Assembly (NCBI RefSeq): GCF_000380005.1
Contig: NZ_KB904188.1
Span: forward strand, 434,001-498,000
Direction: 5' to 3'
Origin: Streptococcus didelphis DSM 15616
Lineage (GTDB): Bacteria; Bacillota; Bacilli; Lactobacillales; Streptococcaceae
DNA: 64,000 bases
In this document: positions 41,360 to 49,476 of the stretch, in pieces
Layout: the number at the start of each line of letters is the position of its first letter
How positions within the stretch are numbered: position 1 is the stretch's first letter
Made by a program: the position numbers and the translations under genes
Notes under the pieces: model-generated
Told to the model about the DNA's origin: nothing
Databases searched by the model: none
What the model saw: the letters and a program-made list of their open reading frames with translations, nothing else

Positions 41360-41397
41360 ACACTAAATAGCATACCGTAAAAAACCCTTAGTGTCAA
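41360..41397 (-). promoter_or_regulatory. dtpT promoter overlapped by an ACACTAA/TTAGTGT inverted repeat
   Basis: Minus strand TTGACA (41392-41397), 17-nt spacer, TATGCT (41369-41374). ACACTAA (41360-41366) lies just beyond the -10 and TTAGTGT (41388-41394) overlaps the -35, so one dimer or a loop could block RNA polymerase. Further upstream ATATTATAG occurs three times (41419, 41460, 41472); I see no gene in 41398-41565. Confidence 0.6.
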
Positions 41398-41565
41398 TTT
41401 ATCTTTATTCTTTAAAACATATTATAGTATTAGAAAATACTTATAAAAAACCATTAATAATATTATAGACAATATTATAGTATATACAAAAAAGTCCTAT
41501 TTTACTTGCTAAGATGAAGGAATTGATTCTAATTTAAATATCATTTTAAGCTAAAAAAGAAATAA

Positions 41566-41592
41566 GTAAAAGGAAACCAGATAGTTTCCTTA
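41566..41592 (-). terminator. Terminator of guaA
   Basis: GGAAAC (41572-41577), loop CAGATA, GTTTCC (41584-41589); flanking AAGTAAAA and TTTTTACTT can extend the pairing. Confidence 0.7.
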
Positions 41593-41609
41593 AAATAAAT
41601 GATTTTTAC

Positions 41610-43172
41610 TTATTCCCACTCAACAGTTGCAGGTGGTTTACTTGTAATATCGTAGACAATACGATTCACATGGTCTACTTCATTGACGATACGGACTGAA
41701 ATTTTCTTAAGAACGTCCCAAGGAAGCTGTGCAAAATCTGCTGTCATTCCATCAATCGAAGTAATGGCACGAATTGCAATAGTATAATCATAGGTACGAC
41801 CATCCCCCATAACCCCAACAGAACGTACACCAGTATTAACGGTGAAATATTGCCAGACATCGCGATCAAGTTCTGCTTTGGCAATCTCTTCGCGAAGAAT
41901 AGCGTCTGACTCACGAACGGTTTCTAATTTTTCTTCAGTAATGGCACCCATGACACGAATTGCAAGTCCTGGTCCAGGGAAGGGCTGGCGCCAAACGATT
42001 TCTTCTGGCATGCCAAGGGCTATTCCCAATTCACGCACCTCATCTTTAAAGAGGGTATTTAAAGGTTCAATTAACTGAAATTGCATATCGTCAGGTAGGC
42101 CACCCACATTGTGGTGTGACTTGATGGTTTGAGCTGTTTCTGTACCGGATTCAATAATATCAGTATAGAGTGTACCTTGTGCTAAAAAGTCTACTCCTTT
42201 AAGTTTACTTGCCTCGTCGTCAAAGACGTAAACAAATTCATTCCCAATGATTTTACGTTTTTTCTCAGGATCATCAATATCAGCTAGTAAATCAAGGAAA
42301 CGTTTTGCAGCATCTACTCGGATAATATTAAGGCCGAACTTTCCACCTAACATACCCATGACTTGGTCACCTTCATTTTTGCGTAACAAACCATGGTCAA
42401 CAAAAATACATGTGAGTTGATCACCAATAGCCTTTTGCAGAAGAACACCTACTACAGAAGAGTCTACGCCACCTGATAAGCCAAGAAGAACTTTTTTGTC
42501 ACCAACTTGTTTACGGATATTTTCAATTTGCATGTCAATGAAATTATCCATTGACCAATCCCCACGTGCTCCACAAATGCTAACTGCAAAATTCTTAAGG
42601 ATGTCATTTCCATAAACAGAATGTCTTACTTCTGGATGAAATTGGATACCATAGAAATTCTTTTGACTATTTTCAATAGCAGCAAAGGGACAATCATTTG
42701 AAGCTCCAACAAGCTCAAAGCCATCTGGAATTTCAGTAACTGCATCCCCGTGACTCATGAGAACCAATTGGCTATCAGGAGTATTTTGGAAAAGCTTAGA
42801 TTCTTTTTTTAATATTAGGGTTGATTGCCCATATTCACGATTCCCTGCCTGTCCTGCTGGTAGAACTTTTCCACCCAACTTGTGAGTGATTAGCTGCATG
42901 CCATAGCAGATACCTAAAATTGGAATACCCAGTTCAAAGATAGCAGGGTCAATTCCAAAAGCATTGTTAGCATACACTGAATTAGGTCCACCAGATAAAA
43001 CAATCCCTATTGGATTAATCTCGCGTATTTCCTCAGCAGTAATCTTATGGCTTTTTAATTCAGAAAATACACCAAACTCACGGATGCGTCTAGCAATTAA
43101 CTGATTGTATTGACTACCATAATCAAGAACAATAATCTTTTGAATGTCTTTCAAAATTTCAATTTCAGTCAT
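41610..43172 (-). CDS. guaA: GMP synthase (glutamine-hydrolysing)
   Basis: A 520-residue enzyme converting XMP to GMP. The N-terminal class I amidotransferase has Cys89 in GICYGMQL and GIQFHPEV; the PP-loop ATP-pyrophosphatase domain has [12 protein letters not shown]; the C-terminus ends KPPATVEWE. The start is ATG 43172 (MTEIEILKD), as in S. pyogenes, with AAAGGAT upstream; the frame stays open to 43217 without a better site. It is divergent from a GntR regulator gene, a conserved neighbour in streptococci. Confidence 0.95.
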   Translation of the reverse strand: MTEIEILKDIQKIIVLDYGSQYNQLIARRIREFGVFSELKSHKITAEEIREINPIGIVLSGGPNSVYANNAFGIDPAIFELGIPILGICYGMQLITHKLGGKVLPAGQAGNREYGQSTLILKKESKLFQNTPDSQLVLMSHGDAVTEIPDGFELVGASNDCPFAAIENSQKNFYGIQFHPEVRHSVYGNDILKNFAVSICGARGDWSMDNFIDMQIENIRKQVGDKKVLLGLSGGVDSSVVGVLLQKAIGDQLTCIFVDHGLLRKNEGDQVMGMLGGKFGLNIIRVDAAKRFLDLLADIDDPEKKRKIIGNEFVYVFDDEASKLKGVDFLAQGTLYTDIIESGTETAQTIKSHHNVGGLPDDMQFQLIEPLNTLFKDEVRELGIALGMPEEIVWRQPFPGPGLAIRVMGAITEEKLETVRESDAILREEIAKAELDRDVWQYFTVNTGVRSVGVMGDGRTYDYTIAIRAITSIDGMTADFAQLPWDVLKKISVRIVNEVDHVNRIVYDITSKPPATVEWE

Positions 43173-43395
43173 TGTAATCCTTTCATTTACATTAGCTACA
43201 TAACTAATAGTTTTCAAACCATTGTAGCATATTTTTAGGAAATTAGCATTAGCTTTTCAAGGCTTAAAAATCTCAGTCAAAAAAATCTTACTTTTATGAA
43301 AAGAGGTTTAGTTTTTCTAAGATTGGCCTGCTTTTTTACCTCTAATTATGATAGAATAAAATAAATGCCAATTCTTAATTGAGGAGTTCTGTACA

Positions 43396-44094
43396 ATGCT
43401 ACCAGCCTATATAAAAATTCATGATGCTATAAAAAGAGATATTGATAAAGGGCGTTGGCCTATTGGAGACAGATTACCTAGTGAACGAGATCTAGCCAGT
43501 CAGTTTGGCGTGAGTCGAATGACTTTACGTCAAGCCATAACCATGTTAGTAGAAGAAGGTATCTTGGAACGACGCATTGGAAGTGGAACCTTTGTTGCTA
43601 GCCATCGTGTTCAAGATAAAATGCGAGGAACAACTAGCTTCACAGAAATTGTTAACTCACAAGGAAAAATTCCCTCATCAAAATTATTAACTTACCAAAG
43701 GCAGCCTGCTTCAGATACAGAATTAAAAAAGCTAAAGCTTGAAAAAAATGACTATGTTATCCGAATGGAACGTATACGCTACGCAGACGGTATTCCCTTG
43801 GTTTATGAAGTAGCTTCTATTCCAGAAAGATATATTAAAAATGTTAATCGAGAAGATATTACTGAACATTTTTTTAAAACTTTAATTACTAATGGTTATG
43901 AAATTGGTAAAAGTCAACAAACTATCTATGCCAAGATAGCCAGTGAAAAGGTTGCTAATTACCTATCCATTAACCGTGGGCATGCCATTTTGGCCTTAAC
44001 ACAAGTTTCCTATTTTACAGATGGTAATCCCTTTGAATATGTTAGAAGCCAGTATGTTGGTGATCGATTCGAATTTTACTTGGAAAATAAATAG
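43396..44094 (+). CDS. GntR-family (HutC/UTRA subfamily) transcriptional regulator
   Basis: A 232-residue regulator. The N-terminal winged helix is GDRLPSERDLASQFGVSRMT at about 23-42 with the EGILERRIGSGTFV wing. The C-terminal UTRA ligand domain contains YVIRMERIRYADGIPLVYE. UTRA proteins bind small sugars or similar molecules; the effector is unknown. It is conserved next to guaA in streptococci, but whether it controls guaA is inference. Ribosome site GAGGAG, own terminator. Confidence 0.88.
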   Translation: MLPAYIKIHDAIKRDIDKGRWPIGDRLPSERDLASQFGVSRMTLRQAITMLVEEGILERRIGSGTFVASHRVQDKMRGTTSFTEIVNSQGKIPSSKLLTYQRQPASDTELKKLKLEKNDYVIRMERIRYADGIPLVYEVASIPERYIKNVNREDITEHFFKTLITNGYEIGKSQQTIYAKIASEKVANYLSINRGHAILALTQVSYFTDGNPFEYVRSQYVGDRFEFYLENK

Positions 44095-44098
44095 TAAG

Positions 44099-44125
44099 AA
44101 GAGTTTAATGATAGACTCTTTTTTC
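44099..44125 (+). terminator. Terminator of the GntR gene
   Basis: AAGAGTTTA (44099-44107) pairs with TAGACTCTT (44112-44120), then T-run. Confidence 0.82.
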
Positions 44126-44163
44126 TTATATTAAGAGAGATACTATATATCAAGGATTTGCTA

Positions 44164-44193
44164 TTGTTAAACCAAGTCATTATATGGTAGAAT
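44164..44193 (+). promoter_or_regulatory. ylxM-ffh promoter
   Basis: TTGTTA (44164-44169), 18-nt spacer, extended -10 TGGTAGAAT with TAGAAT at 44188-44193. The predicted transcript start falls at about 44200, beside the second ATG of ylxM. Confidence 0.55.
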
Positions 44194-44533
44194 GAAGATT
44201 ATGGAAATTGAAAAAACAAATCGAATGAACGCTCTGTTTGAGTTTTATGCCGCTTTACTAACCGACAAACAAATGAATTATATTGAGCTTTATTATGCTG
44301 ATGATTACAGCTTAGCAGAAATTGCAGAAGAGTTTGGTGTAAGTAGGCAGGCTGTCTATGATAATATTAAACGAACTGAAAAAATTTTGGAAACCTATGA
44401 AATGAAGTTACACATGTATTCTGATTACATAGTACGCGGTCAAATTTTTGATAGTATTAGTAATAAATATCCTGAAGATAGCTTTTTACAAGAAAAAATT
44501 TCCATATTAACAAGTATAGATAATAGAGATTAA
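44192..44533 (+). CDS. ylxM: YlxM/p13-family putative DNA-binding protein, SRP-associated
   Basis: A 113-residue protein with a sigma-like helix-turn-helix: [20 protein letters not shown] then [19 protein letters not shown]. It is conserved upstream of ffh and in S. mutans influences signal-recognition-particle function. ATG 44192 gives [19 protein letters not shown] as in relatives, but the -10 box overlaps it; ATG 44201 coincides with the predicted transcript start and would be leaderless. ffh follows 12 nt later. Confidence 0.88.
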   Translation: MKIMEIEKTNRMNALFEFYAALLTDKQMNYIELYYADDYSLAEIAEEFGVSRQAVYDNIKRTEKILETYEMKLHMYSDYIVRGQIFDSISNKYPEDSFLQEKISILTSIDNRD

Positions 44534-44545
44534 AAGGAGTAGCAT

Positions 44546-46117
44546 ATGGCTTTTGAGAATTTAACAGAACGTTTACAAGGTGTTTTTAAAAATATTCGTG
44601 GTAAGAAAAAACTATCAGAAAAAGAAGTTCAAGATGTTACTAAAGAAATACGTCTAGCCTTATTAGAAGCCGATGTTGCACTTCCTGTAGTCAAGGCTTT
44701 TATTAAAGGTATCCGTGAACGTGCTATAGGGCATGAAATTATTGATACTTTAGATCCTACACAACAAATTTTAAAAATTGTTAATGAAGAACTAACAGAA
44801 ATATTAGGATCAGAAACTGCTCAGATTGAAAAATCACCAAAAATTCCAACTATCATTATGATGGTAGGTCTTCAAGGGGCAGGTAAAACAACATTTGCTG
44901 GAAAATTAGCCAATAAATTAATTAAAGAAGAAAATGCTCGCCCTTTAATGATTGCAGCAGATATTTATCGTCCTGCTGCAATTGATCAGTTAAAAATATT
45001 AGGTCAACAAATTAATGTTCCCGTTTTTGATATGGGAGTAGACCATTCAGCTATTGAAATTGTTAGTCAAGGTCTCGAATTGGCACGTAGCAACCGAAAT
45101 GACTACGTATTGATTGATACGGCAGGTCGCTTGCAAATTGACGAAAAGTTAATGACAGAGCTTCGTGATGTTAAAGAACTGGCAAATCCTAATGAGATTT
45201 TATTAGTCGTTGATAGCATGATTGGTCAAGAAGCTGCTAATGTGGCTTCGGAATTTAATAAACAATTAAATATCACTGGTGTAGTTCTTACTAAAATTGA
45301 TGGAGATACCAGAGGTGGAGCGGCACTTTCTGTACGTGAGATTACAGGTAAACCTATTAAATTTACAGGTACCGGTGAAAAAATTACAGATATTGAAACT
45401 TTCCATCCAGATCGGATGTCTAGCCGTATTTTAGGTATGGGGGACTTACTTACCCTTATTGAAAAAGCTAGTCAAGAATATGATGAAAAAAAATCACTTG
45501 AGTTAGCTGAAAAAATGCGTGAAAACACATTTGACTTTAACGATTTTATTGATCAATTAGATCAGGTTCAAAATATGGGCCCGATGGAAGACCTATTAAA
45601 AATGATTCCAGGAATGGCAGGTAATCCAGCCCTCGCTAATATAAAAATTGATGAAAAACAGATTGCTCGTAAACGTGCTATTGTATCTTCAATGACAAAA
45701 GCTGAACGCGAAAATCCTGACTTGTTAAATCCAAGCCGTCGTCGTCGTATTGCTGCAGGTTCTGGGAACACTTTTGTAGAAGTTAATAAATTTATTAAGG
45801 ACTTCAATCAGGCTAAGACAATGATGCAAGGAGTTATGTCTGGAGACATGAACAAGGCCATGAAGCAAATGGGCATTAATCCCAATAACCTCCCTAAAAA
45901 CATGCCTAATATGGGAAATGGAATGCCAGATATGTCTAGCTTAGAAGGCATGATGGCCCAAGGAGGATTACCTGAGATGTCAGCACTTGGTGGAGATATG
46001 GATATGAGCCAAATGTTTGGTGGAGGCTTAAAGGGCAAAGTAGGACAATTTGCTATGAAGCAAGCTATGAAACGTCAAGCTAACAAAATCAAAAAGGCTA
46101 AGAAAAAACGTAAATAA
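44546..46117 (+). CDS. ffh: Signal recognition particle protein Ffh (SRP54)
   Basis: A 523-residue GTPase that delivers nascent membrane proteins to FtsY. N domain to about 90; G domain with GLQGAGKTT at 108-116, DTAGRLQ and TKIDGDTRGGAAL; M domain from about 300. The C-terminus is rich in Met, Gly and Asn (for example MPNMGNGMPDM), binding signal peptides and 4.5S RNA. AAAGGAG ribosome site. It ends the ylxM-ffh unit. Confidence 0.96.
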   Translation: MAFENLTERLQGVFKNIRGKKKLSEKEVQDVTKEIRLALLEADVALPVVKAFIKGIRERAIGHEIIDTLDPTQQILKIVNEELTEILGSETAQIEKSPKIPTIIMMVGLQGAGKTTFAGKLANKLIKEENARPLMIAADIYRPAAIDQLKILGQQINVPVFDMGVDHSAIEIVSQGLELARSNRNDYVLIDTAGRLQIDEKLMTELRDVKELANPNEILLVVDSMIGQEAANVASEFNKQLNITGVVLTKIDGDTRGGAALSVREITGKPIKFTGTGEKITDIETFHPDRMSSRILGMGDLLTLIEKASQEYDEKKSLELAEKMRENTFDFNDFIDQLDQVQNMGPMEDLLKMIPGMAGNPALANIKIDEKQIARKRAIVSSMTKAERENPDLLNPSRRRRIAAGSGNTFVEVNKFIKDFNQAKTMMQGVMSGDMNKAMKQMGINPNNLPKNMPNMGNGMPDMSSLEGMMAQGGLPEMSALGGDMDMSQMFGGGLKGKVGQFAMKQAMKRQANKIKKAKKKRK

Positions 46118-46166
46118 GTAGATATTTATTTTTAAAGAGATTGGACAAAAGTCAGATTTCAACTAT

Positions 46167-46225
46167 AAAAAACGAACAAAAGTGGTTTTCTAATATTTAG
46201 AATTCTGCCTTGTTCGTTTTTTTTT
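46167..46225 (+). terminator. Terminator of ylxM-ffh
   Basis: AAAAAACGAACA (46167-46178) pairs with TGTTCGTTTTTT (46210-46221); flanking ACTATA/TATAGT extends the symmetry. It has a large 31-nt loop. Confidence 0.75.
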
Positions 46226-46317
46226 ATAGTTAAAATATCAAAGCCAAGAAATTTATATAACGAAACTCAAAAAATAAAAATATTATTATCCTAGATTCCA
46301 TTTATAAACTAATAGAA

Positions 46318-47004
46318 CTAAGCTTCTAAGGGAATAAAATTAGCAATTATTTTCCCAATAATACGTGGATTTTCATCAAAAGGTGCAAACTTATCAGAGT
46401 ATTTTTTATTTAAAGAGACCAATCGTAAACCAGTCTTTTCTTTGTAGACCTTTTTAATATAGGTTTGGCCATCCCATTCAACAGCATAAATAGCTCCATC
46501 ATAATCAAAGCCTTCTTGTTTAATTAATACAACCTCTCCATTAAGATAAGTAGGTTCCATAGAATCCCCAAAAACCCATGATGCAAAGTCATAATCTAAT
46601 TGTTCATCATAAAAAACAGTGTCATAATTTCCGTCACCAAAGTAAGAATAACCAGTACCAGCTGAAAGGCTTTCATAAACCCTATAGGAATAAAGTTTTT
46701 TGGGAGGGAGTTTGGCAATAATTTTTTGTTTAGTGAGTAAATCTTTTGAGTACATAATAACTTTCTTTTTATTAATATCATTGAGTTCTTTATAGGGGAT
46801 TAAAATACTGCTATAAGTATTGAAATAGTCTTCATTAGCTCCAAAAATCTTAAGCAAACTCAGAAAATGTTTCTGGTTGGGAATGTTTTTCCCATTTTCC
46901 CAGTGAGAAATAGTCATTTTATTAACCCCTATAAGTTGACCTAACTTTTCTTGACTCATTTTTTTAGCTTGACGGGCAGTTTTTAATTGATTACCAGAAA
47001 ACAT
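46318..47004 (-). CDS. XRE-family repressor with LexA-like S24 self-cleavage domain (HdiR-like)
   Basis: A 228-residue protein. The N-terminal helix-turn-helix (MSQEKLGQLIGVNKMTISHW, 16-35) is followed by a linker and an S24 peptidase domain with the cleavage Ala115-Gly116 (SLSAGTG), nucleophile Ser148 (GDSMEP) and Lys184 (YIKKV). This is the architecture of phage CI repressors and of lactococcal HdiR, which is cleaved after DNA damage. No phage genes adjoin it, so a host stress regulator is likelier. It has a promoter with a perfect palindrome just upstream (separate entry). Confidence 0.88.
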   Translation of the reverse strand: MFSGNQLKTARQAKKMSQEKLGQLIGVNKMTISHWENGKNIPNQKHFLSLLKIFGANEDYFNTYSSILIPYKELNDINKKKVIMYSKDLLTKQKIIAKLPPKKLYSYRVYESLSAGTGYSYFGDGNYDTVFYDEQLDYDFASWVFGDSMEPTYLNGEVVLIKQEGFDYDGAIYAVEWDGQTYIKKVYKEKTGLRLVSLNKKYSDKFAPFDENPRIIGKIIANFIPLEA

Positions 47005-47017
47005 ATATAAATCTCCT

Positions 47018-47070
47018 TTGTAAAGTTATAACTTTACAATAAGTATATCAGTTTTCTTTAAATAGTTCAA
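47018..47070 (-). promoter_or_regulatory. Promoter and 22-bp perfect palindromic operator of the HdiR-like gene
   Basis: Minus strand TTGAAC (47065-47070), 17-nt spacer, TATACT (47042-47047). Directly downstream, 47018-47039 is a perfect 22-bp palindrome with arms TTGTAAAGTTA and TAACTTTACAA, covering the transcript start and abutting the ribosome site. Autorepression is the natural reading. Confidence 0.8.
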
Positions 47071-47163
47071 GAAGCTTTATCTAAAATAAGTAAATTTTGA
47101 CAATTAAAATATAAAATATTATGATAGTAGTACATTACAGAATGTATTTGAAAGGGATAAGCT

Positions 47164-47538
47164 ATGTTTACAGAAACTTTCTATGAAGTATTGAAGCACG
47201 AAGGCCCAGTATCAATTACTAGTTGGAGTAAGAATCAACCACATGTAACTTGTACCTGGAATTCTTACCTTGTTATAAAGGATAATGACACTATATTAAT
47301 CCCTGCGGCTGGTATGAGAAGCATTGAAGAAGACTTAGCATTAAATGATCAACTAATCTTAACCCTGGCTGCGCGAGAAGTAGAAGGCTACAATGGATAC
47401 CAAGGAACAGGATTTAGAATTCAAGGACGAGGTGAATTTCTTGTAGAAGGTAGTTACTATGATGAAATGAAAGCTAAGTATCCTTTTATCAGAAGCGTCT
47501 TGCAGGTAAACGTAGAGGAAGCTAAACAGCTCTTATAA
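47164..47538 (+). CDS. Pyridoxamine 5'-phosphate oxidase family (FMN-binding split-barrel) protein
   Basis: A 124-residue small flavin-binding protein with the split-barrel rhythm: TCTWNSYLVIKDNDTILIPA near 37-56 and TGFRIQGRGEFLVEGSYYDE near 88-107. The family covers pyridoxamine oxidases and general FMN/F420 reductases; this short form is too small for a true PdxH, so vitamin B6 synthesis should not be assumed. It is divergent from the HdiR-like gene, whose operator is about 130 nt away. Ribosome site AAAGGGA. Confidence 0.8.
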   Translation: MFTETFYEVLKHEGPVSITSWSKNQPHVTCTWNSYLVIKDNDTILIPAAGMRSIEEDLALNDQLILTLAAREVEGYNGYQGTGFRIQGRGEFLVEGSYYDEMKAKYPFIRSVLQVNVEEAKQLL

Positions 47539-47568
47539 AAATACTTCCCTCTCTCAATAAATTTTAAT

Positions 47569-47615
47569 CATCTAAAAATATACATTACTAGTTTAGTAGT
47601 GTATATTTTTAGATG
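47569..47615. terminator. Large near-perfect hairpin terminator
   Basis: 47569-47590 pairs with 47594-47615 over 22 bp with a single G-T mismatch and a 3-nt loop. It has A and T runs on both sides and ends the split-barrel gene. Confidence 0.78.
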
Positions 47616-47627
47616 AGATTAAAAAGG

Positions 47628-47660
47628 GCTTATGAGGGTGCGTTAAGCATCTTCATAAGC
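47628..47660 (-). terminator. Hairpin with T-run on the minus strand, no matching gene
   Basis: GCTTATGAGGGTGC (47628-47641) pairs with GCATCTTCATAAGC (47647-47660). The U-tract (TTTTT after CC) is on the minus strand, yet no minus-strand gene ends here. It could terminate a small RNA or read-through from the right, or be a leader structure of the thrE genes. Confidence 0.45.
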
Positions 47661-47783
47661 AACTAGAATTATGACTGTAAGAATACTATCTAAAGTATTT
47701 GACACTAATAATTCTTCCAACTTTAAAAAGAGACAAAGAAGCAGTAAATATTACTATTTTGATATAGTTAGGTAGAGGTAAGA

Positions 47784-48566
47784 ATGGCTGAACATTATAA
47801 TAAGTATCTTGTAAAGGTTGCAACCTTAGCTGGAATAACTATGCTAGAATCAAATGCAGAAAGTTATCGCGTAGAAAACACTGTATCCAGAATACTACAA
47901 GTGAGTAAACAACCTATAACTGAAGTGTTTGCTAACACAACTGGACTTTTTATTACACTAGATGGTCCAGAACTTGATGAGCCAATTACCCTAATAAAAC
48001 GTATTTCACAAAGGACCACTAATCTTAGGAAAATTCATATCGTTAACCAAATTTCTCGTGATCTAACGAATGGCCTAATTAGCCTTGAAGAAGCTCATCA
48101 GCAATTATTAAATATAGATAAGTGTAATTATTCTAAAAGAGTAATCGCTTTATCAACCTTATTATTAGTCTTGTCTTTTGCTATTTTACTAGGTGGAGAT
48201 ATTAATGAAATTATTTTATCTTTAGTAGCCGCAGTTTTACTTTTGCTTTCTTACCGTCTAAAGGCTCTATTTCAATTAAATGATTTTATTTTTGGTACAG
48301 TTGCTACTTTTATTGTGGCTTTGGTGATACCTATCATTATCCATTTCCTTGGTAAAGCTAACCCTTCTTTTGATATTGTTGTTATTTCAGTATTGATGCC
48401 ACTTTTTCCTGGTACTGCTTTTACAAATGGGTTTAGAGATTCATTTAAAGGAGATTATGGTGCAGGGCTAACTAAGATAGTAGAAGCTTTGATTATTGCT
48501 GTTAGTCTAGGTGTAGGGGTGGCTTTAGGATTGTTTGTTGCGAAAGGAATTATTGAATGGGTATGA
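47784..48566 (+). CDS. Threonine/serine exporter family protein, large subunit (ThrE N-terminal half, DUF1212)
   Basis: A 260-residue protein. The first 110 residues form the soluble ThrE N-terminal domain (MLESNAESYRVENTVSRILQ), followed by about five membrane helices with LMPLFPGTAFTNGFRD, the family signature. ThrE exports threonine and serine in Corynebacterium; here the transporter is split into two genes, as common in Firmicutes, and the substrate is not proven. It overlaps the next gene by 10 nt. Confidence 0.85.
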   Translation: MAEHYNKYLVKVATLAGITMLESNAESYRVENTVSRILQVSKQPITEVFANTTGLFITLDGPELDEPITLIKRISQRTTNLRKIHIVNQISRDLTNGLISLEEAHQQLLNIDKCNYSKRVIALSTLLLVLSFAILLGGDINEIILSLVAAVLLLLSYRLKALFQLNDFIFGTVATFIVALVIPIIIHFLGKANPSFDIVVISVLMPLFPGTAFTNGFRDSFKGDYGAGLTKIVEALIIAVSLGVGVALGLFVAKGIIEWV

Positions 48567-48991
48567 TTTTACAAATTTTAGGTGCTTATGTGGCAACCGT
48601 CACCTCAGGAATTATTTTAGAAATCCCTCGTCCCTTAGTTTTCAAAACAGGTTTTATAGGTGCTTTGGGATATACAGTATATCTTTTAAGTTTACCCTAT
48701 ACTGATATAGCAGTAGCAACACTCTGCGGGGGGCTAGTTATTGCCTTATTATCTCAGATTGCTGCAAGACTTTTAAAGTCACCAGTAACAGTGTTTTATA
48801 TTCCAAGCTACTTTCCGTTAGTTCCAGGAGCAGGAGTTTATAAAATAGCCTACTTTTATATTCAAGGTAATGCTCAATTAGCTGGTCAAAATTTTATAGA
48901 ATCAATGTTAATTTCAGGAGCCATTGCCTTATCTGTTTTTATTGTGGATTCTTTTATAGAAATATATATTTATGTTAAAAAACAGGCTTAG
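48557..48991 (+). CDS. Threonine/serine exporter family protein, small subunit (ThrE C-terminal half, DUF3815)
   Basis: A 144-residue, four-helix membrane protein with YIPSYFPLVPGAGVYK, mirroring the PxFPGxA motif of the larger subunit. It corresponds to the C-terminal half of full-length ThrE. The start ATG 48557 lies inside the upstream gene, so the two are translated together. Confidence 0.85.
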   Translation: MGMILQILGAYVATVTSGIILEIPRPLVFKTGFIGALGYTVYLLSLPYTDIAVATLCGGLVIALLSQIAARLLKSPVTVFYIPSYFPLVPGAGVYKIAYFYIQGNAQLAGQNFIESMLISGAIALSVFIVDSFIEIYIYVKKQA

Positions 48992-49010
48992 ACAAATATA
49001 TGAAGTTAGT

Positions 49011-49066
49011 AAATCACTAGGGTTATGGGTTATGCTATTAGACATAGTTTTAGTGATTTTTATTTT
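49011..49066 (+). terminator. Terminator of the ThrE pair
   Basis: AAATCACTA (49011-49019) pairs with TAGTGATTT (49051-49059), followed by a T-rich run. The tail overlaps the end of the FemAB remnant. Confidence 0.6.
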
Positions 49067-49326
49067 AAAAAAAATAAGCTAACCTTCCTATTATATTTTA
49101 TATTTAAGGGCTTAGTAAAACTTCCTAAATAATTTACCAACTCACCACCAAATTGTTTTTTATAGTTAAAATTTCCTAACCCTACTTTACTTTGACTAAT
49201 TTCTAAAGTTCCTCCAAAATTAAAATAAGAAATATTGTGATTTTTTGCATACTTAATCATTTCATAATTAATAAGGGTTGCTCCACCAAAAAGAAAATAT
49301 TCCTTAAGATTACCTCCTAGGATATT
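49060..49326 (-). pseudogene. C-terminal remnant of a FemAB/MurM-type peptidoglycan aminoacyltransferase
   Basis: The minus-strand frame is open from 49326 to the stop at 49060 (88 codons). It reads FLFGGATLINYEMIKYAKNH then YFNFGGTLEISQSKVGLGNF and KKQFGGELVNYLGSF. These are the closing motifs of FemX/MurM lipid II aminoacyltransferases (about 400 residues). The first 300 residues are missing; an in-frame stop and then dif lie immediately upstream. The only ATG (49260) would give 66 residues without the fold. AGGAGGT at 49312-49318 is probably chance. I call it a truncated gene. Confidence 0.75.
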
Positions 49327-49363
49327 TTATAAGGTTTTTTAGATATCTTATATATCACCTTAT

Positions 49364-49394
49364 ATCTTTCCGAAAAACTGTAATTTTCTTGAAA
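49364..49394 (+). other. Chromosome dimer resolution site difSL
   Basis: A 31-bp site with arms ATCTTTCCGAAAAAC and TAATTTTCTTGAAA, an imperfect palindrome (TTTC..GAAAA / TTTTC..GAAA). It lies 82 bp before xerS. It matches my memory of the streptococcal/lactococcal dif site recognised by the single recombinase XerS, always found next to that gene. It marks the replication terminus. Confidence 0.85.
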
Positions 49395-49476
49395 TATATA
49401 TAAGGATGTGATATACTTCTATTTAAGATAAAAACTTTTAAAATAGCTAAACAATAGATTTTGAGGAATACTAAAA

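Noticed and set aside
41398..41565. CodY box in the dtpT upstream region
   Set aside because: The best candidate around GAAAATAC has at least five mismatches to AATTTTCWGAAAATT.
42900..43217. N-terminal extension of GuaA to 43217
   Set aside because: The family start MTEIEILKD is at 43172 with AAAGGAT in front; the extra 15 residues are not conserved in remembered homologues.
46318..47004. Prophage repressor marking an integrated phage
   Set aside because: No integrase, structural or lysis genes are nearby; neighbours are core genes.
49060..49260. A functional 66-residue small protein
   Set aside because: Its motifs match the end of FemAB enzymes and similarity continues upstream of the ATG, so it is a remnant, not an independent gene.
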